From positions 14,942,001 to 15,006,000 of the forward strand of contig NC_067205.1 of assembly GCF_026262505.1 (NCBI RefSeq): a DNA stretch of 64,000 bases, in the 5' to 3' direction. Of the stretch, positions 35,473-44,368 are shown piece after piece (within the stretch, counting starts at the first letter, position 1; every line of letters begins with the position of its first letter). The stretch comes from Trichomonas vaginalis G3 (taxonomy: Eukaryota; Parabasalia; Trichomonadida; Trichomonadidae). Position numbers and translations under genes: made by a program. The notes beneath the pieces were generated by a model, which saw only the letters and a program-made list of their open reading frames with translations, searched no databases and had not been told where the DNA came from.

Positions 35473-35711
35473 TACGGTTGAGGTGTTGGATTTGGTTGCC
35501 AACTAGACTGTGGTGCAGGTTCAGGCTGTTGTATAACAGGGGCTTGTTCTTCTGGTTCAGGGTCTTTAGGTATAATACCAACAAACTGACCTACCCTTTT
35601 ACCAATATTTTTGACACCGTTCCAAATTCCTCTTCCTACGGTTTTTATTCCATTCCATATACCTCTTCCAACATTTCGAAAGAAGTTTCCTATCTTACTG
35701 AAGAAACCCAT
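35469..35711 (-). CDS. Amphipathic repeat peptide, 80 aa (C2)
   Basis: Same as 8486-8728. Convergent with the vertex gene and overlapping its stop by 4 bp. Confidence 0.7.
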   Translation of the reverse strand: MGFFSKIGNFFRNVGRGIWNGIKTVGRGIWNGVKNIGKRVGQFVGIIPKDPEPEEQAPVIQQPEPAPQSSWQPNPTPQPY

Positions 35712-35735
35712 TTTACTATATGTAAAAATCTAATG

Positions 35736-36092
35736 TCAGCCTAGTCTCTTACGTTTCCTGTTGAGTTCCATAGCATTCTTTAACTGGAGCTCATACATTC
35801 TGTTTCTCCTCTGGTAGAAAACATATTCTGGGTCAACTCCTGTGTTCGCGTCATCTGCATAAAGTTGTTTATATCCCACTTCAGGGTTTGTATAAAACTC
35901 TTTCCATCTCATATTTGCATACCATGGTGGCAAACCTAACGCAGCGTCATTTGACATGGCAGTTTGCATTTGTACATCTGTTGGCACTTGACCATAGTTT
36001 GCCATTGCAGTTTGTATTCTAACTTCATTTGGAATATTCTCTGGGTTTGGTTGTCCAGGTTGCTGTGCATTCGCTAAGTTCTGTGCGTCCAT
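35736..36092 (-). CDS. Hypothetical virion-associated protein, 118 aa (C2)
   Basis: Intact version of 8758-9108 ending NAMELNRKRKRLG. The basic tail could bind nucleic acid. Confidence 0.65.
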   Translation of the reverse strand: MDAQNLANAQQPGQPNPENIPNEVRIQTAMANYGQVPTDVQMQTAMSNDAALGLPPWYANMRWKEFYTNPEVGYKQLYADDANTGVDPEYVFYQRRNRMYELQLKNAMELNRKRKRLG

Positions 36093-36115
36093 TTAATATT
36101 AGATAAAAATATCTC

Positions 36116-36247
36116 TTACGAGTACATATACTGAACATTTGCAGGCATTGGTTCATCTTCATATTCTCTGTACTTTTCTGCCACGTCAAATAAATAAATG
36201 ACACAATGGAAAAAACCTAAAACAAGTAGTCCTATTTCAAACCACAT
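36116..36247 (-). CDS. Small membrane protein, 43 aa (C2)
   Basis: Copy of 9132-9263 with the same transmembrane segment; overlaps the methyltransferase end by 16 bp. Confidence 0.6.
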   Translation of the reverse strand: MWFEIGLLVLGFFHCVIYLFDVAEKYREYEDEPMPANVQYMYS

Positions 36248-37050
36248 TTACTTACTAATAAAATTTCTTTGTTATGACACTTTCTCCGGTTTATAGGACC
36301 TCTCTCATATTCTATCTTGTCATATCTAAACTCATAGTCATGTATGTCCTCTAACCATCTCATAACGGTTTCCAAACCACTTTTATCGGATGTAAAGTAA
36401 AAGCATGGATGGTTATGTAAAACGTCTAAAGTTTCTAAAGAGTCTCTCAAAGTCCAGTCTACTTGGTATTGAAAATCCCATGTGTTATAGAACGGCGGGT
36501 CCACTATAAAGAAAACATTTTCCTTGTCTTTATATTTTTCATACAACTCTGTCCAACGACATCTCACAAACTCTATACCCTCAATATATTTTTCTATGTC
36601 CTCTTTGAAAACATTTGTATAGTTAAGATATAAAACTTTTGACATAAGTGTTTCAATGTCATGAACTCTTATAGCACCACTATATAATAGTCTAGCAGAT
36701 ATACTATCCCAGTCTATATATTCTGCTTTTTTCAAAACCTCTCTCACAATATTTTTCTTATCTAATGGTATACGTTCCATCTTACCTATAGGTATCTTTT
36801 CTTTTAACTCTTTCAATATATTGTTTGTGTCTGGTATATGTTTGAGACGGTCCATATAGTTGTCGAAGTCATTGCATATAATCTTTGAGTCTGGGAATAT
36901 TGTATGGCACAAATGGGATATATAGAAACTTCCACCGAACAAATCTACAAATGTTAGACCATTCGGTAGTTTCTTAAGTTCTCTCAATATAATATCTTTA
37001 CATTTACTCTTATTTCCAAAGAACGGTAACGGTGGTTTTGTAAAATTCAT
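36232..37050 (-). CDS. Dam-type (D12 class) adenine-N6 DNA methyltransferase, 272 aa (intact)
   Basis: PFFGNKSKCKDIIL (residues 10-23) corresponds to the WxGGKxxL motif of Dam-like enzymes; FVDLFGGSFYIS (34-45) is motif I; catalytic DPPF at 184-187 in VDPPFYNT. Length is normal for the family. It would transfer methyl from S-adenosylmethionine to adenine in DNA; its target site cannot be read from sequence, though E. coli Dam recognises GATC. Adenine methylation is known in T. vaginalis DNA. Confidence 0.85.
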   Translation of the reverse strand: MNFTKPPLPFFGNKSKCKDIILRELKKLPNGLTFVDLFGGSFYISHLCHTIFPDSKIICNDFDNYMDRLKHIPDTNNILKELKEKIPIGKMERIPLDKKNIVREVLKKAEYIDWDSISARLLYSGAIRVHDIETLMSKVLYLNYTNVFKEDIEKYIEGIEFVRCRWTELYEKYKDKENVFFIVDPPFYNTWDFQYQVDWTLRDSLETLDVLHNHPCFYFTSDKSGLETVMRWLEDIHDYEFRYDKIEYERGPINRRKCHNKEILLVSKCGLK

Positions 37051-37272
37051 TTATATATAATAATAAAAATGTTTTTTTCCTGAAAAGTGACAGAAAAGTG
37101 ACAAAACATGAAAACATATATAATTTGTGAAAAGCGACACATTATATAATGTTTTCGACCCAGAAGAAGGCTTCTTCCCAGAAGCAATGGAGGAAGAAGA
37201 AGAGTCCTCCGAATTCACACCAGAAGACTAACAATTTTCCGAATAAAAACTTCATTTATACTAAACATCTTC

Positions 37273-37311
37273 GGGGCTAGAGGGCACGAAGTGCCTGGAA
37301 GCCCCACTACC
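37273..37311. repeat. GC-rich hairpin at right end of C2
   Basis: GGGGCT and AGCCCC form the outer stem and GGCAC/GTGCC the inner stem; followed by ACTACC and T9. Confidence 0.65.
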
Positions 37312-37864
37312 TTTTTTTTTAGAGTTTATTGGCACTCTCAAAACTCTAGAATTTTGAGTTTACTATACCCTTAAAATTCGTTTGAAAAAGTGAATGAAAT
37401 TTTTGATGAAAATAATATCGCAGTGAACAAAGAATTTTGGCATTTTTATTTTTTCAGAACCAAACCGATAATTTCAGTCGTAAATGAAATGATCAAATAA
37501 ATAATGTCCCAATTAATTTGGTTATTAAAAATTATATTGAATGATTTTCTTTTTGAAAAAACAAAATCATTGAGTCAATCAGTGCTACTCAGTGTAACGA
37601 AATCCTGTATTTATGGTAACAATAATATTGTGAAGATAATCATCTTAAGTATATCATTATAAATCATACATCTGTTTCAAACTTATAGAAATTATGAATA
37701 ATTAGCAATGCATCTATCTGCATATACATAATGCTTGCTGATTTTGTCCAAAAAATGCTGTATTGCCTGGCAGTGAAAGTCAGAGGTATAAATATTTATA
37801 ATTATACAAAAGTAATCAATTATGTAAAAACATAAACTGTAATTGATCAATTAATAAATATTCT

Positions 37865-38506
37865 TTATTTCTCCTTCATGACATCGTCACGAATCTTGCG
37901 TGCTCCGTTGCCTTGATTTGTTGCAACGGAATTGTAAATCATAGCAGGAATTGAGCCACATGGATCGGCATGGACAATGAATGTAAGGCGATCCTCGTTG
38001 TTGGCTGGATCCTTGTCGAGGATGTAGGCCTGGAAAGTCATGTTTCCACGGACGTTGCCCTTGCCGACTGGCTTGAGCTCTGTGTTATCGATGGAGACGC
38101 AAAGCCAAACCTTCTTGTCCTCAAGGTCGTAGCGCTTACGGAGAAGTAAGAATTCACGATCTGAAACGAAACGAGAGCCTGATTCGAGAGCCATGTAAAG
38201 GTAGCGAGCACCACCCTCAACACCGCCGAATAAGTATCTTTCCTTTGTTCCATCGGCGATTTCTTTTGGTGTCTTATCATCGATTGTAGAAACATCATCT
38301 AAGATCTTTGCTGTCTCTTCGGCCTTGCCATTGACGTAGACTATGGACTTTACCATTGAGAATGAGCTGCCTGGGTATGTGGCTGTGTAGAATTTGATTG
38401 TTGGCTCTTCCTTTGAAAGCTTCCAGTCCTTGTTGAGGTACTCAAGCATTTCGTGAAGACGCTTTTCGTGAAGTTCTAAATACTCCTTTGGGATCTCTGT
38501 AGACAT
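37865..38506 (-). CDS. Host START-domain protein, 213 aa (copy 2)
   Basis: Identical in protein sequence to 11126-11767; both copies intact, pointing to a recent duplication. Confidence 0.75.
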   Translation of the reverse strand: MSTEIPKEYLELHEKRLHEMLEYLNKDWKLSKEEPTIKFYTATYPGSSFSMVKSIVYVNGKAEETAKILDDVSTIDDKTPKEIADGTKERYLFGGVEGGARYLYMALESGSRFVSDREFLLLRKRYDLEDKKVWLCVSIDNTELKPVGKGNVRGNMTFQAYILDKDPANNEDRLTFIVHADPCGSIPAMIYNSVATNQGNGARKIRDDVMKEK

Positions 38507-38850
38507 CCTAAAATCGCAAGTGAAGTGCTAAAAAGTGATAAATAAACTGAGGTTTCTGGTTTCAATTTCTTCACAATCTTTGAGTACATTTCAGATGTGT
38601 TCTCTCACTGCCTTTAGATCAAATACATCTGCCTCATTGGGGAGAAGCTTCCTAAACTTTTTAATCCCATAAATATGGTCATTATCTGGAATAAAGAGTT
38701 AAGCGTCATATGTCACTTTTTGTACTAAGGAAACATCGACTTTATGCGTTATGACTTTTCGATGAGGAAACAAGTGTTCACGTATTATAAACTTCCTTAT
38801 CCCAATAAACCGGCCCTAAACATAATTAATTTTAAGCATTATAATGGTCT

Positions 38851-38892
38851 CTTTTCTATGATAACCAAATCAATTTGGTTATCATAGAAAAG
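38851..38892. repeat. Perfect 20-bp inverted repeat (host copy 2)
   Basis: Same as 12112-12153. Confidence 0.85.
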
Positions 38893-39476
38893 CACCAAAA
38901 ACTGGAATAGGAATAGCCGCGTTAAAACAGGAATAGGCAATATGGAAACAAGGGTAGACTCAAACCCATACTCAAGGCAAGACTGATACAAGAATTACAA
39001 CAAAATTTTACAAAATCTATTATTTATCTCAATTTAATGGCAGGTTTTAGTACCCGAAGAGTTTGCATTCTACTTTTTGCTCTTATTTTACAAAAATATT
39101 CTAAAAATTCGTAACTTCTTTTATAATATAATACTTTTTTTCAAATTTACTTTCCAAACGTTAATGTCTTGTTACGGCTATATCTTTGTACGGGGAAATA
39201 AAGAAATTTTATTATGCTATTATATTATTTTTTTTAAATCAATATCTAATCAATAGTAAGTTAGATTTTTTATTAAAAGAGCAAATAAAGATACGATCGA
39301 GCAATAGTTTATTTTAAATCTCAATATTATAAAATAAATGTTCAAAATTTTTAAGTAATAATACTAAATACTTAAATAAGTAAAAGCACACAAGAAAAAT
39401 ATTCACTAACTTAAGAAAAAATCATATATTTAGAGAATTATCCCTTATAATAAGATTAAAAAAAAATAAACTGTTT

Positions 39477-39605
39477 TCAATCATCATCATCACCAGCTCC
39501 ATAGAACTTGTGTTTGCGATAGATGACACATTTTGCAAGCCATTTGACACCACCAAGATATGACCACAAATCGCTGCCAACATCTCCACCTTGAAGACCT
39601 TTGAT
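39477..39605 (-). pseudogene. USP gene 3' end, separated by element A
   Basis: Encodes KGLQGGDVGSDLWSYLGGVK to the DDDD end. The rest of the gene continues at 60326-60830 on the far side of element A. Confidence 0.85.
39601..39605. repeat. Left target-site duplication of element A (ttgat)
   Basis: The empty site in host copy 1 (12860-12864) has ttgat once; here it is on both sides of the element. A 6-bp reading (tttgat) is possible if the last T of the element is counted as host. Confidence 0.9.
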
Positions 39606-39615
39606 AGTTAGTATA

Positions 39616-39662
39616 CATATCATGTGTACGGAGGCACTGCGCGCATCCTTACACTTGATATG
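39616..39662. repeat. Subterminal hairpin, left end of A
   Basis: CATATCATGTGTACGGAGGC pairs with GCATCCTTACACTTGATATG with few mismatches around a 7-base loop. The right end (60269-60315) is a slightly better stem. Confidence 0.75.
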
Positions 39663-39811
39663 TGAATTTGACACTTTACGAAACCGTTAACGTATATTTT
39701 ACAACACAAACGACAACGCCAACTTAACCTTAAATATTTATAAAGCCGCCAACCACTTCACTTCACTAACGTTTTCACAAACGACTTCACTACTGTAAAA
39801 AATAAACGTTC

Positions 39812-40138
39812 TCACTTACAAAAGTATTGCAACTCTTCCCATTGCTGTGCTTCACACAATAGTTCATATTCTTCAGTATCGCTGCTGTCACTCCAATCGT
39901 CAGAGTCAAAGTCACTGTCAAAATGAATGTTAGTAAGTTTTGACAAAGCTAATGAAACACGCTTACCGTTTGTATCGTATGCTTGTATAAACTTTCCATT
40001 CTTCATTCCTTCATAAACGCTCAAACTAACTTTACCCTTTCTCCCCCGTATCTGATAGAATGTATTTTCACGAGGAACGAAGAACAAATTCTTGAACTCA
40101 TGACCGTTGTAGTTTGTTATCTCAATAGTTTTCGTCAT
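39812..40138 (-). CDS. TIR-encoded hypothetical protein, 108 aa (left)
   Basis: MTKTIEITNYNGHEFKNLFF then FYQIRGRKGKVSLSVYE and AYDTNGKRVSLALSKL: this parallels the C-terminal domain of the HNH nuclease (IEITDYGKHTFEF, NTRDTDGKNVQILL). The C-terminus is Asp/Ser-rich (DSDFDSDDWSDSSDTEEYE). Identical gene in the right TIR (59794-60120), each reading inward. Unknown role. Confidence 0.7.
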   Translation of the reverse strand: MTKTIEITNYNGHEFKNLFFVPRENTFYQIRGRKGKVSLSVYEGMKNGKFIQAYDTNGKRVSLALSKLTNIHFDSDFDSDDWSDSSDTEEYELLCEAQQWEELQYFCK

Positions 40139-40226
40139 TTATATAAAAATAAAATAAAAAATAAACTTAAAAATTAATGATATCACCACCATCACACGTA
40201 TGAAAACATAGCACAAAAATAAATTT

Positions 40227-40275
40227 AGGTGAAGTGGTGAGATCTCACCTCTTTTTTCACCTGTTTTTTCACCCT
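40227..40275. repeat. AGATCT cassette in left TIR, GGTGA flavour
   Basis: GGTGAAGTGGTGAGATCT, CACCTC, TTTTTTCACCTG and TTTTTTCACC arms. The same place in the right TIR has GGTAGA/GGTTAGA arms. Confidence 0.9.
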
Positions 40276-40290
40276 GTTGAATTCATTGCT

Positions 40291-40536
40291 TTATAACTCT
40301 CTTCCTTTCTCCAACTCTTCTAACTTCTTCTTAAGTTCAGCAATGTTGTCCTCATGAAGTTTAATCTTTCTCAAAATTCCTTCTTTATCTAATGGTTGCT
40401 TTATCTTTCTAAACTGAACTCTACCATCCTTCATAGTATGAATGTAAAAACCTTCTGGAATAGTTCCTGATTTAATGTATTCTACCAAAAACTTTTGTTT
40501 CATTGCTTCAGTGACTTTATTTGTCATTTCAATCAA
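40291..40536 (-). CDS. Small coiled protein of the shared-domain family, 81 aa
   Basis: GTIPEGFYIHTMKDGRVQFR then KIKQPL matches the motif of 3737-4319 and 42667-43101; a C-terminal coiled coil (EDNIAELKKKLEELEKG) follows. The start may be at the second Met (MTNKVTEAM). Unknown function. Confidence 0.6.
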   Translation of the reverse strand: MIEMTNKVTEAMKQKFLVEYIKSGTIPEGFYIHTMKDGRVQFRKIKQPLDKEGILRKIKLHEDNIAELKKKLEELEKGREL

Positions 40537-40575
40537 ATAAAAATTTTAATATTAAATAAAAATAACGTTATTTTT

Positions 40576-41034
40576 TCAGTAAGGAAACGCAGGAGTTTTA
40601 CGATTTATTTGAGGAGTAGGTTCTGGTTTAAATGTCGGAGTCGGTTTAGGAGTTGACTTTTGAACAGGAGTTTGTACTTCCATAGGTTCAGGAGTCATTG
40701 AAGGTTTTGCTTGTGAAGGCGTTGGTTTTGGCGAAGGTGTTGGAGTTTGTTTAACTTCAGCTACTTCAGTATTATTTACAACATTTGCTTTATTTCTTTT
40801 CAACATCATAACTGCTCCTGCTGTAGCTAGCAAACCTAGTGGGAGACCATATCTTATATAAGGACTTGACCAAATGCTATTTTTGACAGGAGCTGGTGGA
40901 ACACCTAACCTTGGTGAGACTGCTCTTTGCCATTGTGCAGCTCGTAAGAAATATTCAATAGGTGCTCCATAATCGTTTGGTAAAGTTTGTTTCATAGATG
41001 GTGAAGGTTCACGAGAGCTTGATGAAGAACTCAT
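40576..41034 (-). CDS. Membrane protein with Pro/Thr-rich tail, 152 aa
   Basis: Ser-rich start, a single hydrophobic segment (IRYGLPLGLLATAGAVMML, about residues 60-79), a basic stop-transfer (KRNK), then a long Pro/Thr/Lys repeat tail (TPTPSPKPTPSQ). Directly downstream of the major capsid gene. Possibly an internal-membrane or capsid-anchoring protein; inference. Confidence 0.6.
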   Translation of the reverse strand: MSSSSSSREPSPSMKQTLPNDYGAPIEYFLRAAQWQRAVSPRLGVPPAPVKNSIWSSPYIRYGLPLGLLATAGAVMMLKRNKANVVNNTEVAEVKQTPTPSPKPTPSQAKPSMTPEPMEVQTPVQKSTPKPTPTFKPEPTPQINRKTPAFPY

Positions 41035-41064
41035 TTATAAGCTTTAAAAATAAACGTTCATCCT

Positions 41065-42639
41065 TTATTCCTCACTGTCGTCCGTAGCTAAGTTATAGTC
41101 ATCTAATCTTATTATTGGGATTCCATTAGCACGCACCTGAATGGCAAAGCAACAATCCCTCATAAATCCAATAAGTGGCTTTGGTACATTTTCAGTTGCT
41201 AGTTCAATAGGTCCTTTAACAGACAATTTGTATGTTATTGGAGCAGTAGATGTTTGACCTTGCTGGAAGCAAAAGTCTACTTCTGTTGGAAAACCACATA
41301 AGAAATGTGTGTTGTCATAGCTATCCCATTTATGTTCCACACTACCATCATCCACCAATGACCTCATAACATCTTCATTAAATCCTATCATATCATTGTT
41401 TGTATTGCAAGCGTTCGCAACCATTTCATAAAATACAGGTCCATATGATTTTTCAGGTTCTGCAGGCATATTTCCATAAGCTCCCATGGAAAGCTGAAGA
41501 TATTTAAACTTAGGGTTCTCAAAATTAACATAATAGTTGTCTTTCTTTCTAAATAGTGCCCAAATACTTTTAACATTAATAGGCGTATAAGCTGCTGTAA
41601 ATGTTGCACTTGAACTATCTGTATTCTTTGAGAATGAACCGTCCATAGGAATCCAATCCATAACTTTAACAGGAAAACATAAAGCCTCGTTTGTATAATG
41701 TTCTACAAGTTCTGTATAAATGTTAGGGTCTAAAGAGAATGACTTTGGATGAATGAAACATTCATTAAAATCCATCTTTGTTCGAAATAGTTGCTGGGTT
41801 ACAGTTGTAATAGTAACTGTTCCACTAGCTTCTACTGCCTTCGTTATCATAGTGAATGGTTCATTCCATGGAACAAATTTATTTGTCGGTGGATTTGAAT
41901 CTGAAGCAAATGCAACTTTAAGAGTTGGATTGAAAGCAATGATATCATTTACAGATATAGATGTGCATTGTAAGGCGTCGCTACTGAACTTTACTTTAAG
42001 CTGAATGTTTCCTGCAAAAGCTGGAATAAATCGAATAGCTTCTAATGGAAGGAATCTTCTAACAGGAATTCTTAAACGAAGCTTAAAATCAAATGATTTT
42101 CCTGCTGTAATTGGACCACTAACAATTTGTCCTGTTCTGCATGTTCCCGAATGACTCCATACATCTTCATGTCGAGTCTTTGAGAAAACATCTACTTTCT
42201 TTATTTGTTCGGTAGTTTGTGAGTTTGAAGTTATATATGCTTCTTCTCTTGCGTTGTCTTGAGAATATACGATACGACCATTTGCAAGGATTTGATATCC
42301 AGCAACTGCATAGAAAGCGTCATCGAAACCAATCCAAAATCCTGGTGGGTTTGTTTTATTGGAACCTGAACCAATTTCTTTATCTACAATAAATTGACCT
42401 TCCATTTTATACGTAATGAATGTATTGTAAAGGTCCAACATATTTTCACCAGGAGGTGAGAGATTGAATGTTACCCATGTGTTATCTTTAGCAGTTCCAG
42501 GTTGTGATGGAATCTTTGCGTCAGAATATTTTCTATTAGTGTCACCAATTTGAACTGCATTGTCTATGATATCGAAATATGAGCGAATCTGATGAATATG
42601 CTCTGCTGGAGTAAATTCGTTTAGCTGTTCGTTCTGCAT
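41065..42639 (-). CDS. Double-jelly-roll major capsid protein candidate, 524 aa
   Basis: Length and pattern fit Polinton MCPs: an N-terminal strand region (TWVTFNLSPPGENMLDLYNT), an inner RIPVRRFLPLEAIRFIPAFAG segment typical of the loop between jelly rolls of these capsids, and a C-terminal half with VKDW-like and SMGAYGNMPA elements. It would form the hexon-like trimers of the particle. Start after the leader TTTTATCTGAAGTAAATAC. Confidence 0.75.
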   Translation of the reverse strand: MQNEQLNEFTPAEHIHQIRSYFDIIDNAVQIGDTNRKYSDAKIPSQPGTAKDNTWVTFNLSPPGENMLDLYNTFITYKMEGQFIVDKEIGSGSNKTNPPGFWIGFDDAFYAVAGYQILANGRIVYSQDNAREEAYITSNSQTTEQIKKVDVFSKTRHEDVWSHSGTCRTGQIVSGPITAGKSFDFKLRLRIPVRRFLPLEAIRFIPAFAGNIQLKVKFSSDALQCTSISVNDIIAFNPTLKVAFASDSNPPTNKFVPWNEPFTMITKAVEASGTVTITTVTQQLFRTKMDFNECFIHPKSFSLDPNIYTELVEHYTNEALCFPVKVMDWIPMDGSFSKNTDSSSATFTAAYTPINVKSIWALFRKKDNYYVNFENPKFKYLQLSMGAYGNMPAEPEKSYGPVFYEMVANACNTNNDMIGFNEDVMRSLVDDGSVEHKWDSYDNTHFLCGFPTEVDFCFQQGQTSTAPITYKLSVKGPIELATENVPKPLIGFMRDCCFAIQVRANGIPIIRLDDYNLATDDSEE

Positions 42640-42666
42640 GTATTTACTTCAGATAAAAATATCTAT

Positions 42667-43101
42667 TTACTTCATTATTCTCACTCTTCTTCTTGGCATT
42701 CGTGGTGGAAGTTGTTTCTTGACATTTTCAATGAACTGTACATTCTCTTTTGTCTCAACTTCTTTCACTGGTGGGTCAGGGTTCTTTGACTCGGTTTGTT
42801 TTTCAATGAAATTCACGAACTTTGCAATAAGCTCTTGGTTCGTTATTGAAAGTACATCTGGCTTCTTTTCTTCTGGTTCTATTGACTTTTCAGTTTGAAC
42901 AGAAGGTTTTATATGGGCTTCGTGGACTTCACCCTTGCCATACACCTTAATGTTGTCGCTTTCTGCATTCGCTAATGGAACCTTTCTTTTTCTTACGTAT
43001 ATTTTACCATCTTTACTCTGACTTACGTAATAGAGAGGATGTTGTATTCCTCTTGCGTCATTTAATATAATAGACTCTCGCTCTGATTTTGACAAGCTCA
43101 T
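42667..43101 (-). CDS. Shared-domain family protein, 144 aa
   Basis: N-terminal GIQHPLYYVSQSKDGKIYVR then KRKVPL (compare 3737-4319), a Glu/Pro/Val linker, a helix (NQELIAKFVNFIEKQTES), and a very basic C-terminus (PPRMPRRRVRIMK). Next to the MCP, divergent from the coiled gene at 43147. Likely virion-associated. Confidence 0.6.
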   Translation of the reverse strand: MSLSKSERESIILNDARGIQHPLYYVSQSKDGKIYVRKRKVPLANAESDNIKVYGKGEVHEAHIKPSVQTEKSIEPEEKKPDVLSITNQELIAKFVNFIEKQTESKNPDPPVKEVETKENVQFIENVKKQLPPRMPRRRVRIMK

Positions 43102-43146
43102 TTTACATCGGTTAAAGTTTTAATTTTGTTTTTTATCTGCAGTCAA

Positions 43147-43407
43147 ATGACTCAGACAAGCCCTACGGACAAGACCCAAGGGGTCATAGATGTTGAAGCA
43201 TTGAAGAAAGAAATTCGTGAGCAAATTTTATCCGAACTGAAGGAACAAAAACAAGAACAAAAGCCAGAGAGACCAAAGAGAAAACTTAGTGAAAAACAAC
43301 TTGCTGCATTAGCTGCTGGAAGACAAAAGAACCCACGTTTGCTGGCGAAGAAAGCTAGAGAAGAAGCTGAAGCAAAAGCTAAAGAAGCTGAAGCAAAGAA
43401 AGAGTAA
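43147..43407 (+). CDS. Basic coiled-coil protein, 86 aa
   Basis: ATG at 43147 (MTQTSPTDKTQGVIDVEALK) preferred to one 21 bp upstream. Glu/Lys-rich helix, basic patch (RPKRKLSEKQLAALAAGRQK) and Ala/Lys/Glu repeats at the end. May condense DNA or cement the capsid; unknown. Confidence 0.6.
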   Translation: MTQTSPTDKTQGVIDVEALKKEIREQILSELKEQKQEQKPERPKRKLSEKQLAALAAGRQKNPRLLAKKAREEAEAKAKEAEAKKE

Positions 43408-43431
43408 ATGGTTTATTTTTATTCGAATTAA

Positions 43432-44289
43432 ATGTATAGACAAATACCTTTATCTGTTGCGTTCAGTAGTGAAAATCCTGACGTCAAAATAAAGGGGAAC
43501 AGAGTAACGTTTAAGTTTCCAACAGACTGGATTGTGAACATAAATGAAGAGAAGTACATTGGCATAACAAATATGTATATAACACGTGCTTACAGAAAGG
43601 TTGAGTTTATACTTCAAGTCGAGATAGAAAATGACGAACAGTCTTTAAGCGCCCAAAACATTCACATATACAAATACTTTAAAGACGATACAACGTTAGA
43701 AGACTGTATAATTACATTTTACGAAAATTTTCAAAAGAAGTTTAACATTGAAGTACAAACTTTACAGCCTTTACGTGAGTTTCTTGCACAACTGAAAGAA
43801 GAAGGAATTGTAGAAAGATTAATAGCTTTTCATTACGAGTTTGTACCAAATGAAGATGGAACACATGACTGTCAATTCATTGTATTCTCACCATTCAATG
43901 AAGTCGCTAAAAAGAAAGAAAATCCATTACGTATAAGATTTCAAATCTCTGAACCAAGTGATGATTTCAAGAATGTTTTCAATTATGATGCAATGCTTCC
44001 GAGGAAAAATGATTTTTCCGAAATTAGATTTCCAGGCATTTGGGATAGAAAGCAAGCTATATTATATTCAAACTTAAGTAAGGGAGTTGAAAATGAGTTC
44101 ATTGGTCATACAAGAACTTCACCACTTCCTAACCCTAAATACTATAAATTAACTGGCTTCAATCGTGAGTTTTGGATAGACATGTTCTCCACTCATGACC
44201 ATAACTGCCCAGTGTTCTTACCTCCAGACCATAAGGACTGTCTCTACATTGAAGCACAACTCTTAAACTCTACCATCGCAGTATTGTAA
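43432..44289 (+). CDS. Single-jelly-roll minor capsid candidate, 285 aa
   Basis: MYRQIPLSVAFSSENPDVKI, then FPTDWIVNINEEKYIGITNM, which parallels YPLRWL...AIGFRR of the C vertex proteins; C-terminal CPVFLPPDHKDCLYIEAQLL. Near the MCP, as minor capsid genes usually are. A GC-rich stem-loop follows 10 bp after the stop. Confidence 0.65.
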   Translation: MYRQIPLSVAFSSENPDVKIKGNRVTFKFPTDWIVNINEEKYIGITNMYITRAYRKVEFILQVEIENDEQSLSAQNIHIYKYFKDDTTLEDCIITFYENFQKKFNIEVQTLQPLREFLAQLKEEGIVERLIAFHYEFVPNEDGTHDCQFIVFSPFNEVAKKKENPLRIRFQISEPSDDFKNVFNYDAMLPRKNDFSEIRFPGIWDRKQAILYSNLSKGVENEFIGHTRTSPLPNPKYYKLTGFNREFWIDMFSTHDHNCPVFLPPDHKDCLYIEAQLLNSTIAVL

Positions 44290-44299
44290 ATGACCACAT

Positions 44300-44320
44300 G
44301 GGCTTCGCCCTTGCCGCTAG
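44300..44320. repeat. GC-rich mini stem-loop (GGGCTTCGCCC)
   Basis: GGGCTTCGCCC followed by TTGCCGCTAG, one hairpin plus a remnant of the second. Between convergent genes. Related copies at 47949, 51704, 56036, 59008 and 62289. Confidence 0.75.
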
Positions 44321-44368
44321 TTTTATTTTTATCACGAATGACCTCATTGCTGACAAAAATAAATGACC

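Larger units (their letters stand above)
29745..37311. mobile_element. Maverick element C2 (second copy of C1)
   Basis: Gene for gene the same as 1944-10295 except: the HNH gene is deleted, the fibre and vertex genes differ in the middle, and the methyltransferase and pVI-like genes are intact here. It has no recognisable polymerase, ATPase or major capsid gene, so C is a partial element. Confidence 0.75.
37321..39605. other. Host locus copy 2, left part
   Basis: Collinear and almost identical with 10582-12864 (2285 versus 2283 bp). The first 258 bp of host DNA seen after C1 are missing. Contains the START gene and the 3' end of the USP gene; ends at element A. Confidence 0.9.
39606..40307. 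repeat. Left TIR of element A
   Basis: Aligns with 59626-60325 in reverse, including the TIR gene; the exception is the cassette at 40227-40275, whose flavour differs from the right TIR. Inner end at CTTCCTT. Confidence 0.88.
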
